18,546 nt of DNA from Thermoplasmata archaeon (lineage in GTDB: Archaea > Thermoplasmatota > Thermoplasmata > Thermoplasmatales > Thermoplasmataceae), in NCBI GenBank assembly GCA_021850505.1, contig JAJZLW010000088.1, positions 1-18,546 on the forward strand, read 5' to 3'. The notes under the pieces are model-generated. The model was not told the DNA's origin and made no database searches. It was given only the letters and a program-made list of their open reading frames with translations. Positions 1-5,073 of this stretch are shown one piece after another. How positions within the stretch are numbered: position 1 is the first letter of the stretch; every line of letters begins with the position of its first letter. The position numbers were made by a program, and so were the translations under genes.

Positions 1-206
1 CAAGGATGTCTGGAAACCTCGGATTCAGGACATTTGTGATCAGGGATGCCTGCGCAGCTCATGCTAAGGTGCTGGACGGAAAGGAGATTGATGCTGACAC
101 AGTACACAATGTCAATCTCGCCTCAATAGAAGGGGAGACTTTGCACAGATTCCATGGTCAGTGGAACTGGAGTTCTAGATTCTTCACCATCTGTATTTCT
201 TCCTGA
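1..206 (+). CDS. Isochorismatase-family cysteine hydrolase, C-terminal fragment
   Basis: This is the 3' end of a gene whose start lies left of the window; the open frame continues upstream of the first ATG at 6. The visible residues (RMSGNLGF, then DACAA, then HAKVLDGKEIDADTVHNVNL) match the part of isochorismatase/nicotinamidase-like hydrolases that follows the catalytic cysteine. Those enzymes cleave amides or vinyl ethers; the substrate here cannot be told because the catalytic Asp, Lys and Cys are outside the window. The frame as read ends at 206 with a tail unlike the family and overlaps the convergent minus-strand gene by 23 bp. Removing two bases in the GAGA run at 134-138 would give the family-like ending GDFAQIP and a stop at 176-178, without overlap. 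A late frameshift, real or a sequencing error, is therefore likely. Family call good, substrate unknown. Confidence 0.72.
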   Translation, partial: RMSGNLGFRTFVIRDACAAHAKVLDGKEIDADTVHNVNLASIEGETLHRFHGQWNWSSRFFTICISS

Positions 207-891
207 GCCTTGATATTGTCTCTCTAGTGAAAGAAAGGATCATTTCGCGATTGAGGGGATTCACTTCTGAGAGCGCAGCACTCATTTCATCTTCTGTGAT
301 CACGCCACGTATTCTTTTCTCGATCAGATCTCTCGTCTCCTGCGATACTAAATCTGATCTTTCAACACTTTCAACGTTTCCATCCGAATCCTTGCGTACT
401 TTTATTGCATCAGGTAGGTCGATGGAAAAAAACCTCGCGTTGAACTTGTATCTCCGTGTAATGTATAAAAAAGCAGCCTGGTAGGCTATTTCAGATCCTA
501 TGAATATCAGAAAATAGTCTGTTGATCCAAGATTCCTGAATGTAAAATAAACAGCAATAAGAACTGCTATCTGTATACAAAGAAGCAAAAGGGCAATTTT
601 CAACATAGCTGCTGCCCTTTTTTTGTGCGATTCATAATGCCTGAAGGGGAATGTAATATAAGCAAGCACAATTGAAGAAACAATAAGGATCAAGGCATCC
701 ACGAAAACTTCTATTGTGCTAAATACGATTATTCCCATTGCATCAAGAAGAGATTCTGATCCTGCTAATACAAGGGTGACAATAAGTAAAAGCCTCAGCA
801 CTTTTCTTATCTGTGTTGAATCAGGCCTTTTCGTGTTTTCCCTGAAATTAAAGGTTATTCTGGGCTTCTCCTGATCAGTCATTAATACCAT
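184..891 (-). CDS. Four-helix integral membrane protein, unknown function
   Basis: No family is recognised. The protein (about 235 aa) has a short charged N-terminus, four hydrophobic segments at roughly residues 32-58, 62-81, 96-118 and 127-146, and a charged, probably cytoplasmic C-terminal region of about 90 residues rich in Arg, Glu and Asp that should be mostly helical. No signal peptide, catalytic motif or metal-binding motif stands out. Three starts are possible: GTG at 894, ATG at 891 and ATG at 882. ATG 891 shares its A with the TGA stop of the upstream gene (TGATG), and GATGG lies just before ATG 882. The overlap implies translation coupled to the RHH-like gene before it, so the two probably act together, for example as a small regulator and the membrane protein it controls or binds. 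That functional link is inference from arrangement only. Confidence 0.75.
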   Translation of the reverse strand: MVLMTDQEKPRITFNFRENTKRPDSTQIRKVLRLLLIVTLVLAGSESLLDAMGIIVFSTIEVFVDALILIVSSIVLAYITFPFRHYESHKKRAAAMLKIALLLLCIQIAVLIAVYFTFRNLGSTDYFLIFIGSEIAYQAAFLYITRRYKFNARFFSIDLPDAIKVRKDSDGNVESVERSDLVSQETRDLIEKRIRGVITEDEMSAALSEVNPLNREMILSFTRETISRLRKKYRW

Positions 892-1187
892 CACTCTCTG
901 GAAGAACTGTTTCTGGACATCATTCCTGTCTGGATCATATGTCTTTTCACCTCTTCATTCATGTTCTTGTCTGCACCGCTTAAAATGTCAAGTATCTCAT
1001 CCATCGTTATTTTTCCCTTCCTGGTATTTTTCAGATCCTGGGCCAGAATGAGAAGGCTGTCCCTCACTATCGCCTGGAAAAATTCGTCCCAGGTCATGTT
1101 GCTTTCGTATACGAAGTCAAACCTTGTTTTCAGCCACTTCAGCTTTTCATAGGTTTGCGGTTCGATCTTAAGGCCTATTTTACCCAT
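891..1187 (-). CDS. Small ribbon-helix-helix-like protein, putative regulator
   Basis: The 98-residue product begins with a short beta-like strand (residues 3-8, KIGLKI), then a helix starting at PQTYEKLKWLK (10-22) and a second helix at MTWDEFFQAIVRDSL (31-45). That order, with the Tyr-x-x-Leu helix and the short turn, resembles ribbon-helix-helix (MetJ/Arc, VapB-like) DNA-binding proteins. The remaining half is charged and helical and could be a partner-binding part. The ATG at 1187 is the only good start; a TATA box about 25 nt upstream suggests a leaderless transcript. The gene is first in a two-gene unit with the membrane protein downstream, and phased TTTACAT repeats overlap its promoter, as expected for an autoregulated RHH protein. 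The fold assignment is a pattern judgement; an antitoxin-like protein is the main alternative, but the partner does not look like a known toxin. Confidence 0.62.
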   Translation of the reverse strand: MGKIGLKIEPQTYEKLKWLKTRFDFVYESNMTWDEFFQAIVRDSLLILAQDLKNTRKGKITMDEILDILSGADKNMNEEVKRHMIQTGMMSRNSSSRE

Positions 1188-1205
1188 GCCACATGGATCG
1201 CGAAT

Positions 1206-1217
1206 TGAAATATATAC
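1206..1217 (-). promoter_or_regulatory. TATA box of the RHH-like/membrane protein unit
   Basis: On the minus strand the sequence reads GTATATATTTCAA. The box centre is about 25 nt before the ATG at 1187, the usual archaeal TATA-to-start-site distance, so transcription should begin at or next to the start codon. Confidence 0.55.
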
Positions 1218-1235
1218 ATTTACATCGCTTTACAT
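1213..1235. repeat. Phased TTTACAT direct repeats, candidate operator
   Basis: On the plus strand TTTACAT occurs at 1219-1225 and again at 1229-1235, exactly 10 bp apart, with a weaker TATACAT at 1213-1219 that runs into the TATA box. A spacing of one helical turn places the repeats on one face of the DNA, a typical layout for cooperative binding by RHH dimers. A protein bound here would overlap TBP/TFB binding at the promoter of the RHH-like gene. The operator role is inferred. Confidence 0.35.
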
Positions 1236-1333
1236 TACTTTTGGTGACCGCGTATCAAGCACATTCTAAATCAATAAAATGACCTTAATTTCATGAATAA
1301 CAATAAAAGGGTTAGAAATAGTGCAAAATACCA

Positions 1334-2662
1334 CTAATATGATATAAAATCAAAGCCGGTGTACGGCACCAGGACGTCAGGTATTCTTATTCCGGTGCCA
1401 TCCGGTTCCTGGAAGTTTTCTGCAAGGGCAACCAGTATTCTTGTTGTTGCAACTTCTGTGCTATTGAGAGTGTTGATAATTTTATTTCCCTCCTTCGTCC
1501 TGTATCTGATATTGAGGGATCTTGCCTGGTAATCGGTATTGTTTGAGGCTGAAACAACCTCCCTGAACCTGCCCTGTGCAGGGAACCAGACCTCAATGTC
1601 GTACTTCTTTGCATTCAACACACTCAGCTCACCAGAACAGATATTCACCACCCTGTATGGGAGCGCCAGGCTTCTGCAGAATTCCTCTGCATTCCCAAGA
1701 ATTTCTTCAAGGAATTCCCATGAATGTTCAGGCTTGCAGAAGATGAACTGCTCAATTTTGTTGAACTGGTGAACCCTGAAAATGCCCTTGGTGTCCTTAC
1801 CATGTGCCCCAGCCTCACGCCTGAAGCATGGAGATATTCCAGCTATTCTTAGGGGAAGATCATCCTCCTCAAGTATTTCGTCCTTAAGCATCGCTCCAAT
1901 CGGGTGCTCAGATGTTGCAATCAGGTAGAGGTCTTCACCCTCGATCTTGTAAAGTGCATCCTTGAATGTCTCCAGATCGGTAACTGAATCCATGGAAGAA
2001 TAGTTCAGCATATATGGAGGTTCAACGATGCTGAAACCCCTTTCGGAAAGAAAGTCGACAGCGTAATTCATCAGTGCCATTTCCGTCTTAACCAGCCTGT
2101 TCTTGAGGTAATAGAACCTTGCACCAGCCACCTTTCCAGCTCTTGGTATATCTATCAGGTTGAGTCTCTCAAGAAGATCTACATGGCTCATAGGCCTCTT
2201 TTCAATCTCCACAAATTTCGAATTTGCTGGGGTGGAATTCCTGAAATATTCTAAATCATCAGAAAAGACTCTTGCTTTCCCGACATACCTTACTACGGTA
2301 TTATTCTCATCTCCCTTGCAGACAGGCACGCTTTCATGTATGATATTCGGTATCGTTTTAAGGACTGCATCCCTGTCGGAGGCAATCTGCTTCTGCTCAG
2401 CTTCAAGGCGATCTATCTTCTCATTCAATTCCCTGACATTTTTCTTAATTTCAGAAGGATCCCCCTTTTTCTTGACAGTTTCCGATATCTTGAGGGACAT
2501 TTCGTTCTTCTCTCTCTTGAGGTCATTTATTTCCTTCAGGTTCTTCCTCCATTTTTCATCAAGCTCAAAAAACCTGTCAAGTGCATTCGTATCCATAAAT
2601 CTCTTCCTTGCGCTTTCGTAGAATGCATCGGGTTTGTCCCTCAGCAGGTGAACATCAATCAT
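1334..2662 (-). CDS. serS: Seryl-tRNA synthetase (class II, cytosolic)
   Basis: The enzyme activates serine with ATP and charges tRNA-Ser (and tRNA-Sec where present). The 442 residues fit the family. Residues 1-105 form the N-terminal domain with a long antiparallel coiled coil (about 35-100, rich in Lys and Glu) that grips the long variable arm of tRNA-Ser. The class II catalytic core follows: motif 1 region around FSIVEPPYM (210-218), TSEHP (250-254), motif 2 with CFRREAGAHGKDTKGIFRVHQF (279-300), and motif 3 around LNSTEVATTR (399-408) followed by the DGTGIRIPDVLVPY tail (421-434). The motif 3 wording differs from the bacterial GSGLAVGR form but resembles archaeal SerRS. This is the common SerRS, not the rare methanogen type. 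ATG at 2662 lies about 24 nt downstream of a TATA box, so the mRNA is probably leaderless. The gene appears to stand alone. Confidence 0.96.
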   Translation of the reverse strand: MIDVHLLRDKPDAFYESARKRFMDTNALDRFFELDEKWRKNLKEINDLKREKNEMSLKISETVKKKGDPSEIKKNVRELNEKIDRLEAEQKQIASDRDAVLKTIPNIIHESVPVCKGDENNTVVRYVGKARVFSDDLEYFRNSTPANSKFVEIEKRPMSHVDLLERLNLIDIPRAGKVAGARFYYLKNRLVKTEMALMNYAVDFLSERGFSIVEPPYMLNYSSMDSVTDLETFKDALYKIEGEDLYLIATSEHPIGAMLKDEILEEDDLPLRIAGISPCFRREAGAHGKDTKGIFRVHQFNKIEQFIFCKPEHSWEFLEEILGNAEEFCRSLALPYRVVNICSGELSVLNAKKYDIEVWFPAQGRFREVVSASNNTDYQARSLNIRYRTKEGNKIINTLNSTEVATTRILVALAENFQEPDGTGIRIPDVLVPYTGFDFISY

Positions 2663-2677
2663 CCCGTCGAAATGTGT

Positions 2678-2690
2678 TTTAAATATTTGA
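2678..2690 (-). promoter_or_regulatory. TATA box of serS
   Basis: The minus strand reads TCAAATATTTAAAAC, centred about 23 nt before the serS ATG. This fits an archaeal promoter and a leaderless or nearly leaderless transcript. Confidence 0.5.
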
Positions 2691-2760
2691 TTCTATTTCA
2701 CGATCGCTTTTCTGAAGATATTTTTAAAGATCCGCAGGAAAGTCAACGACCTAAGAAGGA

Positions 2761-2913
2761 ATGCCTAGATTGCGAGTAAAGTTCATTAAAAATAATTTCA
2801 ATAAGAAATTAGAAAAACATCCCCTGCAATATAAATTACATCAGGTATGGTTAATAGTATTGCACTGGGACCAAAACTTGCCGATAGTCTGGATTAAAAA
2901 TTATGGAATATGA
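2761..2913 (+). CDS. Doubtful 50-codon small ORF between serS and the peptide gene
   Basis: An uninterrupted ATG-to-TGA frame of 50 codons fills most of the serS/peptide-gene spacer on the plus strand. The product would be very basic in its first half (MPRLRVKFIKNNF) with a Trp- and Ile-containing hydrophobic second half. A TATA-like run, ATTTTTAAAG, lies about 35-40 nt before the ATG, and GAAGGA touches the ATG, which is too close for a good ribosome site. It overlaps the convergent 29-codon ORF by 20 bp. In DNA this AT-rich such a frame can arise by chance; no family is recognised. It is recorded as a possibility only. Apart from this and the serS promoter, nothing else is seen in 2691-2893. 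Confidence 0.18.
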   Translation: MPRLRVKFIKNNFNKKLEKHPLQYKLHQVWLIVLHWDQNLPIVWIKNYGI

Positions 2914-2983
2914 ATTTGAAGACCGATAATGAATATCGCATTTTTCGGCCAATTGGCCCGACAATGCTTGAAATTATTTTCAT
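2894..2983 (-). CDS. 29-residue cationic hydrophobic peptide
   Basis: This short ORF begins at ATG 2983, 13 nt after the stop of the upstream membrane protein gene. A perfect AGGAGG Shine-Dalgarno site (2991-2996) abuts that stop codon and sits 7 nt before the ATG, the strongest ribosome site in the window and correctly spaced. The peptide starts MKIISSIVGPIGRK and ends in an aromatic stretch (VFKFIFHNF). It carries about five net positive charges, no acidic residue, and hydrophobic residues spaced as in a membrane-active or membrane-surface helix with a Gly-Pro-Ile-Gly break near the middle. The gene has no cysteines. Possible roles are a small subunit of the neighbouring membrane protein, or a membrane-active peptide; neither can be decided here. 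The ribosome site makes translation plausible; no homologue is recognised. Confidence 0.55.
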   Translation of the reverse strand: MKIISSIVGPIGRKMRYSLSVFKFIFHNF

Positions 2984-2990
2984 ATATGAT

Positions 2991-2996
2991 CCTCCT
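2991..2996 (-). promoter_or_regulatory. Strong Shine-Dalgarno site of the 29-aa ORF
   Basis: The minus strand reads TAA-AGGAGG-ATCATAT-ATG: the stop codon of the upstream gene, a full six-base match to the 16S rRNA tail, a 7-nt spacer and the start codon. Elsewhere in the window many starts have weak sites or none, so this one stands out and decides the start of the small ORF. Confidence 0.65.
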
Positions 2997-3674
2997 TTAT
3001 AGTGTGTGCCAGTCAAGGCCGCTGTCCTCATAGCTCTGGGGTTGGTATCCGCCCCATCTCTGCAGCCCCCTGGTGTTTCTATCCTCAAGTTCTATCCTTG
3101 GGGAATTTCTTGAATCTTGGTAGGTGCTTGAAAAGATCCTGGTATTGAATGACTCTCTCAGGCCCTCCTCATTTCCAGTCAGTTCTGAATAGACACCGCC
3201 TGCATAGCTGAATGATATCAGTGTGAGAATTGAACTTGGAAGTATAAGCGTGAATGTCCTTATCAGGCCGTATCCAGAATACAGATCCGTTATTATGGCT
3301 GAACCGGCAAAGAGCTTGCTCTGGGCAAGTGCTCCAACCCCAGTTTCAAGGTATCTGCCCACCAATCCGAGCCCATTCGCATTGAATGGTATAAGCAGAT
3401 ATGCAAGAAGCACGAAGACTGCTGTTGTGATGAGCGAGGCATGGAGTGCCTTTACGGGATTACCGGATTTTCTTCCTGATATATACCCGGCTGCTGCAGG
3501 GCCGGCAATCGGGATCCACCACAGCAGAATAGAGAAAACAAGAGAATACAGTATGCCTTTCCTTGCAGAATAGGCAAGAGATTTCTTCTTTGTGTTGGAA
3601 TTTAGAGACGAAGTTACGGCGCGGGTGCTCATATTTCCAATCTTTTCATTCAAAAGACTTCTTTTCGTCACCAT
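2997..3674 (-). CDS. Membrane protein of unknown function, glycine-rich first helix
   Basis: A 225-residue protein with a basic, Ser/Asn-rich N-terminus (about 38 residues), then three clear hydrophobic stretches: about 40-65, containing WWIPIAGPAAAGYISGRKSG, about 76-97, and about 138-158. The segment between the second and third is Gly/Ala-rich and could be a re-entrant or weak helix. The last 60 residues are polar, with many Arg, Glu, Asn and Gln, ending SGLDWHTL. The IAGPAAAGYxxGRKxG stretch recalls small archaeal membrane families of unknown function such as DUF5518, but that is not a confident match. The start is ATG 3674; an alternative is Met15. The gene is followed with 13 nt spacing by the 29-aa peptide ORF and preceded by repeated TTGTCTGACA motifs, so a regulated two-gene unit is likely. 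Function unknown. Confidence 0.75.
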   Translation of the reverse strand: MVTKRSLLNEKIGNMSTRAVTSSLNSNTKKKSLAYSARKGILYSLVFSILLWWIPIAGPAAAGYISGRKSGNPVKALHASLITTAVFVLLAYLLIPFNANGLGLVGRYLETGVGALAQSKLFAGSAIITDLYSGYGLIRTFTLILPSSILTLISFSYAGGVYSELTGNEEGLRESFNTRIFSSTYQDSRNSPRIELEDRNTRGLQRWGGYQPQSYEDSGLDWHTL

Positions 3675-3676
3675 GG

Positions 3677-3862
3677 TTGTCAGACAAGGTATTACTAATA
3701 CACTACTTAAGTTTTTCTAATTTATATTTAATAATATGGGCTTTTTTCACGCCCCATACTTTTCAAGTCTGTCAGACAACTGCAATAGCATGTTCATGAT
3801 ATCACTACTCAATAAAGAAAGGCTTTTTTGTGAGCATGAAACCTCATCAAATTGTCTGACAC
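3677..3862. promoter_or_regulatory. Three TTGTCTGACA palindromic motifs upstream of the membrane protein unit
   Basis: The ten-base motif TTGTCTGACA occurs three times within 186 bp: on the minus strand at 3678-3687 (part of the perfect inverted repeat TTGTCAGACAA, 3677-3687, just before the start codon), on the minus strand at 3770-3779, and on the plus strand at 3852-3861. The core TGTC-A-GACA is itself a near-perfect palindrome. The second and third copies lie in the 3' end of apgM but in different reading frames, coding for unrelated residues, so protein conservation does not explain them. By eye no fourth exact copy was found in the window. A binding site for a dimeric repressor of the downstream unit is the simplest reading. 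Confidence 0.45.
3721..3734 (-). promoter_or_regulatory. Possible TATA box of the membrane protein/peptide unit
   Basis: The minus strand reads TTATTAAATATAAA, a good TATA-like run about 53 nt before ATG 3674, which would give a leader of roughly 27 nt containing the TTGTCAGACAA palindrome. A weaker TATTAG-type run at about 3693-3700 would instead give a leaderless transcript. Confidence 0.35.
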
Positions 3863-4961
3863 CATTTGATAATATACCATATGAAGCGAACAAAACAGGT
3901 AGAGGATCACCTGAGTGCTCTCCCGAGGATGCTGGGGTAGAATGATCACCCGTTATGCAGATAACAGCTTCATCCAGGATTGAGAGCAATGGTCTGATTG
4001 CAGAATCTATCTTCTGAATTACATCTCTTTTCAATTCAGGCGATTTATCATGGCCTGCTATATCAGTCGCCTTTATGTTCAGGAGAACAAAATCATACTT
4101 CTCCAGTGCAGAGATCACAGTATGGATTTTACCCTTGTAGTCTGTATCCACAGTACCGGTCGCACCGCTGAATTTTAGAAGATCCAGTCCAGCAAGCTTG
4201 GCAATTCCGGTAATAAGCGGGACTCCTGCAAGGCATGCAGCCTTTACCCCGTATCTGTCAGGAAACGGTTCTAAATATGGGACTGCACCCGCTCCTCTTA
4301 CAAGCAGTTCATTTGCGGCTGGGTTGCCGTCGGATGTTCTTTTTCCGTTGACTTCATGAGAATCAAGTATTTCCCGTACCTTTTCGAGATATGAATTAAG
4401 GACATTGGCAGTTTTTTGTGCCTTCTCTGAAAGAGCGGCAACACGCTTTGGCTCAAGGCCAGTCACGTGGGGATCCGAGTCCGTGACTTCAGGGGAAAGA
4501 CCATCGCCTCTCATGACTAGGGCTGCCCTGTGTTCCACTCCCTCCTTTACTATGAATTCCACCCCGTCAATCTTCATGCATATGGACCTGGCAAGCCTGT
4601 CTGAACCTGGAATAAATCTTCCTGCGCGTCTGTCCGTTATCTTCCCGTTTGATGCCCTGGTTGCAAAGTTTGCCCTGAATGCTATGTCGCCCGGCCTTAC
4701 ATCTATCCCAAGGCCGATAGCCTCAAAGGGCCCTCTTCCGGTGTAAACCTCTCTTGGATCGTAGCCAAGGAGCGAGAGATGGGAAGTATCCGAACCGCAC
4801 ACCAGACCTTTCTGGACGGGATACATAAGACCACCCATACCCATCCTTACGAGTTCATTGAGGTTTGGCCGGTAAGCTGCCTGAAGTGGTGTCAGTCCGC
4901 CCAACACATCATTCTTTCTGTCGCCCAGTCCATCCAGCACAACGAGCAATATTTTCTTCAC
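3747..4961 (-). CDS. apgM: 2,3-bisphosphoglycerate-independent phosphoglycerate mutase, archaeal type
   Basis: The enzyme interconverts 3- and 2-phosphoglycerate in the cytoplasm. The 404 residues match archaeal ApgM of the alkaline phosphatase superfamily. Metal and active-site motifs are visible: VLDGLGD (residues 8-14), GSDTSHLSLLGYDP (56-69, in which Ser57 aligns with the phosphoserine of bacterial iPGM), TGRGPFEA shortly after, RANFAT, the HDKSPELK segment and the C-terminal TGDHSTP. The start is GTG 4961; the nearby ATG at 4971 is out of frame. A TTTAACA run about 25 nt upstream may be the TATA box. The gene is divergent from mcm across 112 bp and its 3' end holds two of the TTGTCTGACA motifs. 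In organisms with glycerate 2-kinase this enzyme serves mainly gluconeogenesis, because catabolism already yields 2-phosphoglycerate. Confidence 0.93.
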   Translation of the reverse strand: MKKILLVVLDGLGDRKNDVLGGLTPLQAAYRPNLNELVRMGMGGLMYPVQKGLVCGSDTSHLSLLGYDPREVYTGRGPFEAIGLGIDVRPGDIAFRANFATRASNGKITDRRAGRFIPGSDRLARSICMKIDGVEFIVKEGVEHRAALVMRGDGLSPEVTDSDPHVTGLEPKRVAALSEKAQKTANVLNSYLEKVREILDSHEVNGKRTSDGNPAANELLVRGAGAVPYLEPFPDRYGVKAACLAGVPLITGIAKLAGLDLLKFSGATGTVDTDYKGKIHTVISALEKYDFVLLNIKATDIAGHDKSPELKRDVIQKIDSAIRPLLSILDEAVICITGDHSTPASSGEHSGDPLPVLFASYGILSNGVRQFDEVSCSQKSLSLLSSDIMNMLLQLSDRLEKYGA

Positions 4962-5073
4962 GTATCTGCATGTTATTCGGATGTTAAAGAATTATCGCCG
5001 AATTTGAATAAGCTGAATATAATATGACATAGATTATTCAGAACATAATTTAAATCATCTTATCGCTTAATCC
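4962..5073. promoter_or_regulatory. Divergent promoter region apgM/mcm
   Basis: This 112-bp spacer carries TATA-like runs for both directions: TTTAACA on the minus strand near 4983-4989 for apgM and CATAATTTAAAT at 5044-5055 for mcm, each about 22-26 nt from its start codon. Between them lies an inverted repeat, TGAATAA at 5005-5011 and TTATTCA at 5034-5040 (22-bp spacer), which could be a shared operator but may be chance in AT-rich DNA. Confidence 0.4.

Noticed and set aside
1290..1297. TTCATGAA palindrome shared with the trp promoter (8730-8737)
   Set aside because: The same 8-mer also occurs inside trpA (near 10305), so in this AT-rich DNA a shared regulator cannot be argued from it.
2160..2621. 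A 153-codon plus-strand frame opposite serS
   Set aside because: It lies entirely antisense to the conserved SerRS N-terminal coiled coil and reads as Ser/Phe/Leu-rich low-complexity protein, typical of the complement of Lys/Glu-rich coding.
2894..3088. A longer 64-codon version of the peptide ORF starting at ATG 3088
   Set aside because: The extension overlaps the C-terminal coding part of the membrane protein and has no ribosome site; the internal ATG at 2983 has a perfect one.
3738..3755. GGGC-loop-GCCC hairpin just after apgM as a terminator
   Set aside because: The stem is only four pairs, the T-run lies in the loop on the plus strand, and archaeal termination does not depend on such hairpins.
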